64,000 nt of DNA, taken from contig NC_087065.1 of assembly GCF_963678635.1 (NCBI RefSeq), positions 48,174,381 through 48,238,380 of the forward strand, in the 5' to 3' direction. This DNA is from Symsagittifera roscoffensis (Eukaryota > Xenacoelomorpha > Acoela > Convolutidae). Under the pieces are notes generated by a model. That model ran no database searches and was not told where the DNA came from. It was given only the letters and a program-made list of their open reading frames with translations. A program made the translations under genes and the position numbers. This document shows positions 44,816-57,789 of this stretch, piece by piece. The stretch's first letter is position 1, and every line of letters starts with the position of its first letter.

Positions 44816-44998
44816 ATGCTTCTGGGGTTTTTACAATTTTTTGGCAATATATGGCAACTTTTGGTGTTGAGTGCTCTTATTATTTTCCCATGTTCCCAGA
44901 GATGTAAAGGAACTATGCCATATGGCGGCTATATTTTTAACGCAAAGTCAGGAGCCACAAATGAGGGTCAGATTATGTTGAGTGTTATGTCCTTTTGA
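44816..44998 (+). CDS. Small open frame, possible secreted peptide (A1)
   Basis: 60 codons. After MLLGFLQFFGN comes a hydrophobic stretch (LLVLSALIIF) then CSQRCKGTMPYGGY, signal-peptide-like. The frame is open in all three units. However, A1 and A2 differ at 6 bases here, 4 of them amino-acid changing, which is the neutral expectation, so the frame may be non-coding. Confidence 0.2.
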   Translation: MLLGFLQFFGNIWQLLVLSALIIFPCSQRCKGTMPYGGYIFNAKSGATNEGQIMLSVMSF

Positions 44999-45429
44999 AG
45001 TCATTTTAGTCCTGTCTTGGAATCCAAATAGAAACTCATCGTAACATATGAAAACAAATAGAAATAGAAAAAACCTCGTTCTCAGTAGCTTCAGAAGGGG
45101 ATTGGGAATCAGTTCAGATAAATCCCTCTTTCGATCTATTTTTACTAAGATTTTAACCATATTTCAAACCTCATATAATTCAGTTTGGACCTATATCTAT
45201 GTTTTCATTACTAAAGATGGTTAAAAAATTGAAATAAAAAGAATTTAATATAATTTAGTTTTTGTTTAAATTTTTTTTGTTTTGAATTTTTTTTTAAAGT
45301 TTTGTCGCGTAGCTGGAGCTCTAATTTGTGCTATTTGTTTGGCCACCAGCTACTCCTGTGAGCCACATTGGTTCGTTTTGTTCAACAAATATTAAAATCA
45401 GCAGCTAAAATGAAGGCGAAAAAAGCAAA

Positions 45430-45675
45430 CTATGGTACAGTTCCAGCTATGACGTCGTCTATGGATTGCACGACAGCTATGGCCACCAGAATTACACGAG
45501 GAGTTTCTGTCGGGGTCATCTTGAGAGCCCCAAAAGCTGTCAAAGCGTTGAAAAGTAGTCCCAGAAGTGCTACCACCGGTAAGATGAATTGGGCGCTAAT
45601 TAGCACATCCAGAAACAAAATCGGGTAATCAATTTCAGTACTGGCGTTTGATCTGTTAGAATAAAAAACTTCCAT
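45430..45675 (-). CDS. Receptor-like first exon (7TM-type), A1, possibly inactivated
   Basis: Starts MEVFYSNRSNASTEID with two N-glycosylation sites (N-x-S), then FILPVVALLGLLFNALTAF, a first transmembrane helix containing the expected Asn, a short loop KMTPTETPR, and a second helix VILVAIAVVQSIDDVIAG with an Asp near where rhodopsin-type receptors keep one. In this copy the frame ends ...GTVP-stop, where A2/A3 have Trp. If the donor CCATA|GTTTGC is used the stop is intronic; otherwise it is a nonsense change. Known: this layout is the N-terminus of 7TM receptors. Family not identified. Confidence 0.45.
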   Translation of the reverse strand: MEVFYSNRSNASTEIDYPILFLDVLISAQFILPVVALLGLLFNALTAFGALKMTPTETPRVILVAIAVVQSIDDVIAGTVP

Positions 45676-45731
45676 TTTTATTCCTAAATTCAGGTCAGCG
45701 AGGAGCCAATGTAAGCTGTAAACTCGAGTTT

Positions 45732-45740
45732 GTATATAAG
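45732..45740 (-). promoter_or_regulatory. TATA-like box upstream of the A1 receptor-like exon
   Basis: CTTATATAC on the minus strand, about 60 bases upstream of the ATG; conserved in A2 (50665-50673) and A3 (60312-60320). No initiator or other element could be assigned. Confidence 0.35.
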
Positions 45741-46560
45741 TAATGGAAAATGCTTCGGGGTAGCATCATTAGTTAAAAAGCATGACGCCTAGAAGCCCAA
45801 TAGCCCAATGTCAGTTGTAAATACTCCTGTTGTCTTCCTGCTTTTTATTTCCAATACAGACAGAAGGAAGCTTTCAGCCAATAGACAGCAAGCCTGTACT
45901 AGCGATTTATGCAGCTGAGAATTATGACTTTCTATTTAGTTAAAACAGTAAAAAAAGGCAACTGATTTGATGACAGTTCGCTCCCAAACTTGCGACAAAT
46001 GATGTCGCCTGTAACAACATTTCTGTAGAAGCTAAATGAACTGTTTGAAGCGATGAAGAAGAAACAATGTAAGCAAAGAAGGAATAATGGTGCATTGGGC
46101 TCTACAACTTTTCAACCTTTTTCTACACTATCAAAATGTTCACAATTATAATAAATTAGCTACATGTAGAAAGCAAATTATGCCAAGAAAAAAACGTACC
46201 AGAGAAAAACATTTCAGAAAAATTTGGAATAATTAAATATATTAAATTTAATCTAAGTTTTGTCCGGAGTAAACCCGGCATACATGCTGATTAGTTTTGA
46301 TTTTGGATTGCATTTTTTTCGATATTTTGACATTGATGACCACCCATTTTGCATAAAAGAGTAACAATTCCTGTGTAATGCCATATTCAACGGTGATAAA
46401 TTTAATTAGGGTTTTTTGTGGATAGTTTCAGCATTTCAATCGAAAAATTGCATGTTCCTGTTAATTACCAAGAACAGCAAAACATTCAAAGTTGGGTAAT
46501 CTTTGAAAAATGAACAAATAATAATCTGAAGTACAATTTTTTTGATTTTTTAAGTTTTAC

Positions 46561-46777
46561 GGATCTACCTAACGATCTCCACCCTTTCCAGAAAGAAGGG
46601 GTAGGAAGGGGGGTTATTAAGAAGATTAAGTTAGTCGAGTTTTTTTCAATCAATCAGAACGCAGTAAATTTAGAGTTTTCTACTACAATGTTCTAGTGCT
46701 ATTTTTTTTGTAATTTATAATAGGGGTGGTGATTTTTTAGTAAATATCGTTGGGAGGGAAATAGTTAAGTAGATCCC
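46561..46777. mobile_element. Foldback MITE, GGATCTACTTAAC family, copy 3 (in A1)
   Basis: GGATCTACCTAACGATC at the left, AGTTAAGTAGATCC at the right, with the core TCAATCAGAACGCAG (reverse complement CTGATTG) inverted relative to copies 1 and 2. It occupies the same site in A2 and A3, so insertion predates unit amplification. Confidence 0.75.
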
Positions 46778-49751
46778 ATTTTAAAATTTTATAATTGTTT
46801 TTTGACTCAATGGGAGTTTTGAGAGGCAATTAATCAAGTTGAGCAATAATAACAATCACAGCAAAAAAGTTAATTTGAAAAATCGCCTTGTTTTTATGAG
46901 AACAACCTGTGATTGTTTTGTAGTTATTGACAAAAAACAATACCGGACCAGGTTAAGAAGTTTTTTTGGATTTCTGAAAAAACTTTTTACTGCCTGCGCC
47001 ACGTCGTTTTTTTTCGGTTTTGCTTATTTCTAAAATCATTTAAGCATCAAAACTGTTTGAACAGTTCAAACTGATACGGATCTGCCAAAACTGTTATAGT
47101 AGCTCAAAACCAAAACCCAAACGAGGATAGCCGGTTGCTGTGCAAGTAACACAGAATGTTCCGACCACAGTCTTAAAAAATACAAAAAAGTTTTCTCAAA
47201 TTGATGTCATTCTTTCTTCATGTTGTGATAACAAATCTAACAAAAGAATAGAATTTACGCATATTTGAGATTAATAGTGAAATTGTTCAATTGGAAAACA
47301 GTTAGAAAAAAGAACAAAAAAAAATTGAAAACAATTTCAAGAGTTTTTTCAAATTTTTTTTCGCGGAAAATTTTTGAAATTTTCAATTTTTTGATTCCCA
47401 AAACTGCAGAAAGAAACTCCAAACCTACCCTCATTTGCGTAAAATCAAGTTTTCTTGGCTTAAATTAAGTTTGTATAAGCTATTGCAATAACTAACTACC
47501 TTACTAATTAGCTCGAAATTAGACTAAAAATCAAAAATTTCAAACCGGTTTTTCTCGACACTGTGAAAAAATCTTCTGAAATTTTAAAGTTTTGTTCGAA
47601 TCACGAACAAAAAGGCTTTTTTATGGTATATCACTCACACTTGCCTGATGATTATTTATGGTAGCTGATTTTGCATGGAAAACAAAAGATTGAAAAAAAA
47701 CTAAAACACACCCGTTACAAAGTTCCTCCCTATTTTCAATGGTCGGATTAAAAACAAAAGCTGAAAGGAACTCTTCCCTTCAACTGATAGAAATTTTAAG
47801 ACAACAATTTGCAAAACTTTTTTCATTGCCCTTAGGTTTCAGATAACATGAACACTACCAAAAATTATATAGTGTCAGCTTAACCCACACCAAGGGGTAG
47901 AAGGTTAAGTAAATGGGTATCAACGCAGCATCATTGAGGAACCCAAACTTGATGTCAACTAATACAAAACTTTCATTACCCCATCATGTTCAATATCAGA
48001 ACTAAATTTCTTACAGTTCAAAACTGAGAAACACAGGAAGAAAGATATTTCTTCAATTCATTTCAAGAGAAAAGTTCAAACAAAAATAACGGCAAATAAA
48101 ATAGTATAATAGAACCATACTTTCAAAAAGAGACCGGGAGGGTACAGACAACGAGATTTATGAACAACTTACAATCTTCGCTATGATACTCCACTATGTG
48201 CTTTCAACATGAGGCACGCGAGTAAAAATATGTTCAATCATACTGTTTTAGCATTGCGTAAAGACTCAAGATAATCATAATTTAATAGGAGCGCATCGAA
48301 GCTAGCCTGTTTTGATTTCTCAACACCTACAAAGACTCAACCCACGTTGAAGAGAAACTCAAAACAATTTTCTTCAAGAGTAGCTTCGACACAATAAGAT
48401 TAACGCGAGAAACATGCAAAAAGCTTACACTACTGTACTTCAATTTTATGAAAATTTTAAGACTTTAAGAAAACAATCCAAAAAACTGCCCAGTAGATAT
48501 TTTACGCAACGTTGTAACTGATGAAAAGCTGGGTAAAATATCAAAACAAAGAAGAAACTCGAAAAATGTAACGACTGGTGGAAATTTTAAAACAAAAAAC
48601 TCACTGCTTATAAGACTACTCAATTGTATCTTTAACTATTAAATTAATGAGGAAGAGTTTACCCAGAAAATGCATAAAACAGCCACAGTCAGAAAAAAAA
48701 CAGCTTTTCTTAGATAACTTCATTTTGAACAATGAAGATCTGTTGAATACAATATACAGCTCGGAAATTTAAAATAACATCTCAACAGATTTTTCAAAGA
48801 AATTTTCTCCTTTTTTTTAGAATGCTCGTACTTGCTTAAGTTTTTGCGTTCTGGTCGATACCGATGAAGATCGAATGTTATTAAGAAAATAATTTAGTTT
48901 TTCCGCTCACAGAAGTCTGAAAACGGACCAGAAGGTCTCATGCAAAAATACTTAAGCTAATGTTTAATGGTATTAAATGCGGTTGGTTTCATAACAAGCA
49001 CTACTAGTATAGTACCCTGAAAACAATTTATAATTATTTTTAAAACCAACAATTTTAAGGGAAATTGTTGTCATAAATTTTGAGCGATGAATTTGTTTGA
49101 ATTTTCATTTTTAACTTTTATACTACAATCTACTTGATTTCTCTGAAACAATGATAAATATTTATATATCTTTAAAGAGATGCAAAATAAGGTTGATTGA
49201 AGGAGAGATGCAAAATAAGGCAAATCATGAGGTGAAAACATTTAGGTTGAACAAAATTTCCAAGCGAAAAAAAAATCAAAGAAAAACCGAAATTATACCA
49301 ATCAGGGTTCATAAATTTACAAATTACGGGAAATAATCAACGACACTTGAAACTTCGATGAAAACTGCTTAAAGTGCGTAAAAAATCTCATCGTAACTAA
49401 GCCGACGAAACATACACCGACAAACTATAGTCGGACTACTCATTTTTTCCCGGAAAAAAATTTCAAATTCAGACACTGAAAAAAAAAACAAGATCCGACA
49501 GCAAATCGAAACCCATACCCCAGTGAACAAGGGTAACCACAAATCTTCCAGACCTGGAATCGGTAAAAAAAAATAACATCAATTTCTTAAAAATTATTTA
49601 GAAAAATTCTTCACGTGAAAAAATCTAGTTCCCGATTACAAAGCAGTTGCTCTGGCTAGTGTAATAAATGGGTTTGAACGCTTCAATTGAGACATATAAT
49701 ATTTCATTATTTTATATAACTTGAAAAAATATATAGTACTTTTCAAGGGGA

Positions 49752-49934
49752 ATGCTTCTGGGGTTTTTACAATTTTTTGGCAATAGATGGCAACCTTTGG
49801 TGTTGAGTGCTCTTATTATTTTCCTATGTTCCCAGAGATGTAAAGGAACTATGCCATATGGCGGCTACATTTTTAACGCAAAGTCAGGTGCCACAAATGA
49901 GGGTCAGATTAGGTTGAGTGTTATGTCCTTTTGA
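49752..49934 (+). CDS. Small open frame, possible secreted peptide (A2)
   Basis: Equivalent of 44816-44998, 60 codons, MLLGFLQFFGNRWQPLVLSA start. A Leu to Pro change within the hydrophobic stretch weakens the signal-peptide reading. Coding status doubtful. Confidence 0.2.
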   Translation: MLLGFLQFFGNRWQPLVLSALIIFLCSQRCKGTMPYGGYIFNAKSGATNEGQIRLSVMSF

Positions 49935-50314
49935 AGTCATTTTAGTCCTGTCTTGGAATCCAAATAGAAACTCATCGTAACATATGAAAACAAATAGAAA
50001 TAGAAAAAACCTCGTTCTCAGTAGCTTCAGAAGGGGATTGGGAATCAGTTCAGATAAATCCCTCTTTCGATCTATTTTTACTAAGATTTTAACCATATTT
50101 CAAACCTCATATAATTCAGTTTGGACCTATATCTATGTTTTCATTACTAAGAAGGTTAAAAAATTGAAATAAAAAGAATTTAATATAATTTAGTTTTTGT
50201 TTAAATTTTTTTGCTTTGAAATTTTTTTAAAGTTTTGCCGCGTAGCTGGAGCCCTAATTTGTGCTATTTAATTGGCCACCAGCTACTCCTGTGAGCCACA
50301 TTGGTTCGTTTTGT

Positions 50315-50608
50315 TCAACAAATATTAAAATCAGCAGCTAAAATGAAGGCGAAAAAAGCAAACCATGGTACAGTTCCAGCTATGACGTCGTCTATGGAAT
50401 GCACGACAGCTATGGCCACCAGAATTACATGAGGAGTTTCTGTTGGGGTCATCTTGAGAGCCACAAAAGCTGTCAAAGCGTTGAAAAGTAGTCCCAGAAG
50501 TGCTACCACCGGTAAGATGAATCGGGCGCTAATTAGCACATCCAGAAACAAAATCGCGTAATCAATTTCAGAACTGGCGTTTGATTTGTTAGAATAAAAA
50601 ACTTCCAT
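50315..50608 (-). CDS. Receptor-like first exon (7TM-type), A2
   Basis: 97-codon frame. N-x-S glycosylation sites near residues 7-11, helix 1 about residues 30-50 (FILPVVALLGLLFNALTAFV), loop with KMTPTETPH, helix 2 about residues 61-79 (VILVAIAVVHSIDDVIAG), then a third hydrophobic start (WFAFFAFILAA). A donor-like CCATG|GTTTGC at 50364/50363 would end the exon after GTVP. A1 and this copy differ by 9 bases, 8 of them changing the protein. A TATA-like box sits upstream at 50665-50673. Later exons were not found. Confidence 0.5.
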   Translation of the reverse strand: MEVFYSNKSNASSEIDYAILFLDVLISARFILPVVALLGLLFNALTAFVALKMTPTETPHVILVAIAVVHSIDDVIAGTVPWFAFFAFILAADFNIC

Positions 50609-50664
50609 TTTTATTCCTAAATTCAGGTCAGCGAGGAGCCAATATAAGCTGTAAACTCGAGTTT

Positions 50665-50673
50665 GTATATAAG
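50665..50673 (-). promoter_or_regulatory. TATA-like box upstream of the A2 receptor-like exon
   Basis: CTTATATAC on the minus strand about 60 bases before the ATG at 50608, same spacing as in A1 and A3. Confidence 0.35.
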
Positions 50674-51493
50674 TAATGGAAAATGCTTCGGGGTAGCATC
50701 ATTAGTTAAAAAGCATGACGCCTAGAAGCCCAATAGCCCAATGTCAGTTGTAAATACTCCTGTTGGTTTCCTGCTTTTTATTTCCAATCCAGACAGAAGG
50801 AAGCTTTCAGCCAATAGACAGCAAGCCTGCACTAGCGATTTATGCAGCTGAGAATTATGACTTTCTATTTAGTTAAAACAGTAAAAATAGGCAACTGATT
50901 TGATGACAGTTCGCTACCAAACTTGCGCCAAATGATGTCGCCTGTAACAACATTTCTGTAGAAGCTAAATGAACTGTTTGAAGTGATGAAGAAGAAACAA
51001 GGTAAACAATGAAGGAATAATGGTGCATTGGGCTCTACAACTTTTTCAACCTTTTTCTACACTATCAAAATGTTCACAATTATAATAAACTAGCTAGATG
51101 TAGAAAGCAAATTATGCCAAGAAAAAAACGTACCAGAGAGTAACATTTCAGAAAAATTTGGATTAATTAAATATATTAAATTAATCTAAGTTTTCTCCGG
51201 AATAAACTCGGCATACATGCTGATTAGTTTTGATTTTGGATTGCATTCTTCCGATATTTCGACATTGATGACCACCCATTTTGCATAAAAGAGTAACAAT
51301 TCCTGTGCAATGCCATATTCAACGGTGATAAATTTAATTGGGGTTTTTTTGTGGATAATTTTAGCATTTCAATCGAAAAATCGCATGTTCCTGTTAATAA
51401 CCAACAACAGCAAAGCATTCAAAGTTGGTTATTCTTTGAAAAATGAACAAATAATAATCTGAAGTACAATTTTTTTGATTTCTTACGTTTTAC

Positions 51494-51706
51494 GGATCTA
51501 CCTAACGATCTCCACCCTTTCCAGAAAGAAGGGGTAGGAAGGGGGGTTATTAAGAACATTAAGTTAGTCGAGTTTTTTTCAACCAATCAGAACGCAGTAA
51601 ATTTAGAGTTTTCTACTTCAATGCTCTAGTGCTAATTTACTGTATTTATTAATAGGGTTGGAGAATTTTTAGTAAATACCATAGGGGGAATAGTTAAGTA
51701 GATCCC
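51494..51706. mobile_element. Foldback MITE, GGATCTACTTAAC family, copy 4 (in A2)
   Basis: Orthologous insertion to 46561-46777, ends GGATCTACCTAACGATC and AGTTAAGTAGATCC. Confidence 0.75.
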
Positions 51707-54111
51707 ATTTTAAAATTTTATAATTGTTTTTTGATTCAATGGGAGTTTTGAGAGACAATTAATCAAGTTGAGCAATAATAACAATCACAGCAAAAAAAAG
51801 CAATTTGAAAAATCGGTTTGTTTTTATGAGAACAACCTGTGATTGTTTTGTAGTTATTGACAAAAAACAATACCGGACCAGGTTAAGAACTTTTTTTGGA
51901 TTTCTTAAAAAACTTTTTACTGCCTGCGCCACGTCGTTTTTTTTTCAATAAACGTTTAAGCATCAAAACTGTTTAAACTGTTGAAACCGATATGGATCTG
52001 CCAAAATTGTAATGGTCGCTCAAAACCAAAACCAAAACGAGGATAGCCGGTTGCTGTGCAAGTAACACAGAATGTTCCGACCACAGTCTTAAAAAATACA
52101 AAACTGTTTTCTCAAATTGATGTCATTTTTTCTTCATGTTGTGATAACAAATCTAACAAAAGAATAAAATTTACGCATATTTGAGATTAATAGTGAAATT
52201 AGTCAATTAGAAAACAGTTAGAAAAAAGAATGAAAAAAAAATTGAAAACAATTTCAAAAGTTTTTTCAAATATTTTTTGCGGAAAATTTTTGAACTTTCA
52301 ACATTTTGATTCCCAAAATTGCACTAGGAAACTCCAAAACTACCCTCAATTGAATAAAACTAAGTTTTCTCGGCTTAAATTAAGTTTAACTTAGCTATTG
52401 CAGTTACTAAATACCTTACTAATTAGCTCGAAATTAGACAAAAAATCAAAAAAATTTCAAACCGGTTTTTCTCGACACTCTGAAAGTTTTTTCTTAAATT
52501 TTAAAAAGTTATTCGAATCACGAATGAATGGGCTTTTTTATGATATATCACTCACACTTGCCCTATGTTGTTTATGGTAGCTGATTTTGCATGGAAAACA
52601 AAAAGTTGAAAAAAAACTAAAACACCCAAATACAAAGTTCCTCCCCATTTTCAATGGTCGGAACAAAAACAAAAGCTGAAAGGAACTCTTCCCTTCAACT
52701 GATAGAAATTATAAAAACAATTTGCAAAACTTTTTTCACTACCCTAAGATTTCAGATAACATGAACATTATCAAAAATTATATAATGTCAGCTTAACCCC
52801 ACACCAAGGGGTAGAAAATTAAGTAAAAGGGTATCAACGCAGCATCCATTGAGGAACCCAAACTTGATATCAATTAATACAACATTTTCAATACCCCATC
52901 ATGTTCAATATCAGAACTAAATTTCTTACTGTTCAAAACTGAGAAACAAAGGAAGAAAGATATTTCTCCAAGTCATTTCAAGTGAAAAGTTCAATTAAAA
53001 TTAACGGCAAATAAAATAACATAATAGAACCAAACTTTCAAAAAGAGACCGAAAGGGTACAGACAACGAGATTTATGAACAACTTACAATCTTCGCTATG
53101 ATACTCCATTATGTATTTTCAACATAAGGCACGCGAGTAAAAATTGTTCAATCATACTGTTTTAGCATTGGGTAAAGACTCAATGGATAAAAAAATCATC
53201 ATTTAATAGGAGCGCATCGAATATAACCTGTTTTGATTTAAACGTTTTATGCGCCTTTCGCATTTTTTTATTGCGCGATTTGTTGCTATGAGACTAATAA
53301 AGGCAGCACAAGTCAAAAATTGAGCGAGAAAAAAAACAGGGCAAAAATTGAGCGAGACAATTTCGGACCCTCCATGCCTTCAAAATTTTTAGCTTAAATT
53401 GATTGGTAAAAAGAAATCCATTTCAAAGAAAAAATGTTTTCGAAATACTTCATTGCTGTTGCGTATGTAACTTCTTTTGGTATTTTGATAGCATTCCTTA
53501 ACTGGTTCTTATGTCATAAAATCTAAATCTTGAGATAGAAGTTCGATTTGAGGCGACCGCTCCTCAAAGTCACAATTTTTTTTTCAATATCGCAATTATG
53601 AAAAAAAAAATCCCAACATTTTGTTATTAGACTGCTTTGTCATCTGCTCAGAACTTGCAAAAAAAACATTCAATAACTCACTTTCACAAAAATTATATGC
53701 ACTTAGAAATCATTTTTCCTCAAAAAAGTGCTCAAAGATAGCGCTTCGCCTTCTCAAGGGCATGAAATTAGGAGTATTTTTGAAGCAATTAAAATGACTT
53801 CGATGTAGATATCACAAAACATGCATAGCTGAAGACTTCATTCTGCATGATAAGTTTCACTTTGCTACTGTTGTTTATGAGAAATTGTGATCTTGGGACA
53901 AAATTTCTTTGCTTACCAAAAATTCCACTTTGTCTTTCGAGACTCTGTACTTAATTGACTGCAAGAATTTTGAACAATCAAAAACAATCATTTTTCTTAA
54001 TTACTTGCTAACAAGAACTGTCCACAGATACAATTTTTGTTTTAAGAAACGGATAACTGAGCAGTGCGTCGGAAGCCCTAGATTCTAGAGTCATCTTAAC
54101 AGTTTTACAAT

Positions 54112-54342
54112 TCAGCTGAGATTGTTGACCTTTAACCAACAAAAAATTTGATTTAACTCTCCCTGATTTTTGTTGCGTGGCAAATAGCCAATATCTGTTA
54201 TGCTAGTGTCGTCAGCAAACTCATTAAAAAAGTGTCCTAAAATAGACCCTTGATGTACACCACACTTAAGCTCAGCCTTGAAGATGTGCGGCCAGCTAAC
54301 ATAAAACACTACAATCAATTCGAGAAATAGCTTCTGAGCCAA
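54112..54342 (-). pseudogene. Non-LTR retrotransposon RT fragment (A2)
   Basis: Minus frame contains CGVHQGSILGHFF, close to the LINE signature GVPQGSILGPLLF, then directly FADDTSI (catalytic F-A-D-D intact) and CWLKVNNLS (W-L-x-x-N-x-L). The 20-30 residues normally between GSILG and FADD are missing, an internal deletion. Jockey/CR1-type by these motifs. The fragment ends about where A2/A3 homology can be followed. Confidence 0.75.
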
Positions 54343-54639
54343 TTAGGTATATTGACAACTATAACAGAATATTCGCGTTTCTTAAACATCACCTCCGAGT
54401 CAATAATTTCAAAAAAATTAAGATAAAACTTTCTAAACCATGTTGCTAATTGGCCTTAAAATTTTAATTAGTTCGGTAATTGCCTCTATTGGTTGGAATC
54501 TTTGCGGATGACAAAATGTTTGCAATGGAGAAAAAAAAGGCACTCGGAGTACGTATACATCTGATTAAAAACAACCCTTTCCTATATTTTACACCATAAT
54601 TTTAGACTAAAAAAGTATCACGAAGGCTTTCACGATTTC

Positions 54640-55640
54640 ACGAAAAACTCTTTGTTCAACTCACAATGATATTGACTCCAGATGATAAATTAATCACTAG
54701 TCTCAATATAATACCATATAATTTCTTGTTGCCGTTTGAACTATTTGTGTGCGATACTTTATCGTTTGTTTCGAGTTTCCACCTCAATATGAACAAATAA
54801 CTAATTGGTAAATAAGAAAGTAGGGTTAGAATCAATATGGGAATTCAGCTTTGGATTTCTCCTTCTGATAATTATTTTTTTCCATTGAATTGATTCAGTA
54901 ATTCAAAGATTCGACGTGAAACCCCAAAACAACAAAAGCTTCGGTTTGTAAAAGTTTTTTTTTCAACTTTTCTTTGTTCAATTGGGTTTCAACCGTAGAA
55001 TTCTGAAGTGTTGAATAGTTTGTTTTTTGTTTGCTGCTTTTGAACACCAAAATTTTGAATTTGTTGAACTGTTGAAAGTAATATGAAACTGCCAAGAAGT
55101 GCTGTGGTTGCTCAAAAACCAAAATTCAAAAAACAATGAGCTGAAAAAAGTTTTTCACATCAACTTATTAAAAAAAAATGTTTCAGATCTAACAACAGTT
55201 GTATCAATATCTATTACTGTCAGCTTAAACCTACACCAAATAGAAACTAGAAAGAAAAGTGATTTGTTTCCAACGCAGCATACATTAAAGAAGACAAACT
55301 TGATATCAAATGATACAACACTTTCACTACCCCCGACCCAATAATGTTCAGTATCAAAATTGAACTTCCTACTGTTTCGAAAATTAAATCTAATTCAATA
55401 AAAGCACTTGTCTTTGTTAAAAGAGACCAAAAGAGGAGAGAATACGGGACTAATGATCAATTTACAGTCTTCACAATTATACTTTATCACGTAATTTCAA
55501 TTTAGTGCAGCAAAGTAAATTTTTTTTTGAAAAACACATTTTTAGCATTGAGAAAGGACTGAAGAAAACTACCCTTTGATGTGAGCACAGCCGAGCAAAT
55601 TTGTATTGAGCTGTTAACACCTGCAAAGAGTAAACCCAAA
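54640..55640. repeat. Diverged relic of unit A right part (A4)
   Basis: 55060-55600 follows A2 52000-53170 in order but heavily diverged and shortened: TGTTGAA...TGCCAA, GCTCAAAAACCAAA, TGTCAGCTTAAACC, CAACGCAGCATACATT, AACTTGATATCAA, AATGTTCAGTATC, AAGAGACC, TTTTTAGCATTG. 54830-54950 also resembles 55930-56050 (AATTCAGCTTTGGAT, AAAACAAC), a second old duplication. Confidence 0.55.
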
Positions 55641-56059
55641 AAAGGAAATTCAACACAAAAGCCGGATTGAATACAAAAAGAGCAAATCATTTTTTAATTA
55701 AATAACAAAAAAATGAACTGGTTTATTCTTTTTTTAAAAAAGAAATTGAAAAGATGATTTCACTCCAGATAATAAAAAAATTCGCGCTATACAGAGCCAT
55801 ATATTTCCTTATTTCACAGCTTTTGAAGAACAAAGAGAACATTTGTTCGAACTGCTAAACCAAAACTAACAAATTACAAACCAATTTGTCAGTACTATTG
55901 CTAAATATGGAAGCAGGGCTGCAATTAGCACGAGAATTGAGCTTTGGATGGTCTTTTCTGATAAATTTGTTTACCACTCGGTTTATTCAGTATATTATAG
56001 ATTCAATGTGAGTCTTCAAAACAACCAAGATACTTTGATTTGGAAAATTTCTTCATGGA

Positions 56060-57789
56060 CATTTTTCGATTCGACTTTCAATCGTAAGCCTAAAAATTGC
56101 TTGAACCCACTTTTGGTATGCCTTGCTTTGAGGCGAAGTCAAATTTTAAACTTTATTTTACTTTTTACGTTCTTGTTGTACTTAATTTCTGCAAAAATGT
56201 CGGCTACTTGCTTAATACAAGAGTTAGAATGATCAAAAGAGTGATCTCTGATTGAAGTTCTTTTTCAAATGCTGGTAATCTAAAGCACTTTTTCTGGGAG
56301 AGTTTCTTCACTTTAACTGGATGATTCAGAAAAAAAATCTACAAGTTTCTGCAATTTTGTGAGCTTTTTTGTTTTGTCATATAAGAACCACAGGAAAAAT
56401 TTCTTTTATTTGGTATTTAGGAATCTTTTGGACAAAAAATGAGACGAGCAAGTTTTTGATTAATCCGCTATTCTAGTAGCTTCTAAACTGCCAATTTTAA
56501 AAAACTATTCGATTCCACTGCTGTACATCAAATTACAGTTAAAAATGTCACGAAAGTTTCAAGTGTTCTAGTTATTGCATATAACAGTCAGAGTGTTTTG
56601 GGAAAGGAGTTTCTGGAAACAATTGTCTAGTATTTCAACAAAGCACGTTTTATCATTTTTCGGTTTGTTGCAGAGGCAGATCAACTAAATGGAATCCTTC
56701 GGCATAAATAAAAGCTGCTATTTACTTTTTAAGTGAGATTTCCAATTTTTTCACAATTTCTATGAATTTTCGTAACTGAAACATTTCACCTAACTAAACA
56801 AACCCTTGCAGAAAAAATTATATATCCTTGCTTTAGTAAAGCTTAGCCTTCATTTATATTACTTAATCAGGTTTCTGATAAACAAACAATTAGGGGTATA
56901 CATTCTTGGTTGCAAACTAAAGCTTCAAAAATTGTTCAAAAATTAAAGCTTCAAAACTTTTTCCCAGAGCATTTGCTCACGTCATAGAAATTGGTTGCCA
57001 TTTCTAAACTTCTTTCAAAACTTGTACAATTTCCATCAAAAAGACTCCTGAGTGGGGCAAACCTTCGAATGTTTGTACATTACTCAAATTCTTGCTTGTG
57101 GTTAAAAACTTATTTCTTCCACATTTGAATTTTTCTTTTCTTCGAGGAAAACAGCGTTCAAAGAATAACACTGTTTTACTGGATAATCAACGAGATCTTC
57201 TCTTTGGCAAGCGCAAGGTGATGTTTCCTTTCTTTTAGGCTCTGATCTCTCGATTGAGCTATATTTTACTGAGATATTGTGTGATTGAGGCTTTCATTTT
57301 TTGTCATAAAGTTTCAAGATATATGAAATAATCTTTTTCATTGAACTTCGATTAAATTCCATGACTGTTTTACATAGTATGATCTTCTTCTTTTGACACA
57401 ATTGTAATGGACTCAAGAGCTTGCATGGTCAATAAGTAATTCTTTGCTATTGGTCTTTCGGCGTTCGGCAGAAAAAACTAGGCAGTTGGCTGTCTGGCGG
57501 TGGCTGTCGATCCAAATAATCATCCAAAAAAATGAGAGCCGACCAGCTTCAATCATCAAACAAAGCATCCTTTAATATAAGTCGACCTCTACTAATGATT
57601 CAACAAATAATACATCATATATTCCAGCTATCAATCTCCTTTCTAGCACCACAAAACGAAAGCTTTTATAGTGTAGTCGTAGTGCAATTGCTATTAAAGC
57701 TAACGGAAATTTACTTCGACATTCATGGGACAAAAAAAATGCAACTTGATTTCCAAGAGGAAACGAACAAATTTTTCTCACAATTCACA
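56060..57789. other. Unassigned DNA, no gene supported
   Basis: Short frames only. A 90-codon plus frame (57532-57804) overlaps the start of unit A3 and has no recognisable motif. Confidence 0.4.

Larger units (their letters stand above)
43207..48326. repeat. Unit A1 of a 5-6 kb repeated locus
   Basis: Homologous to A2 (48361-54352) and A3 (57790-64000). It starts TTCAAGTGTGTTAATCACGT as A3 does (57790), while A2 starts 214 bp further in. Homology stops at 48326 within CTGTTTTGATTT. A1 differs from A2 by scattered substitutions and indels throughout. It contains the receptor-like exon, a small open frame and MITE copy 3; 47000-48300 holds nothing else recognisable. Confidence 0.93.
48361..54352. 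repeat. Unit A2 of the repeated locus
   Basis: Starts AAAACAATTTTCTTCAAGAG (equivalent to A1 43421). It matches A1 to 53236 and matches A3 to the window end, including 53237-54352, which A1 lacks. From about 49870 to 54352 it is almost identical to A3. No genes beyond those listed; 53240-54110 contains a doubled AAAAATTGAGCGAGA phrase. Confidence 0.94.
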
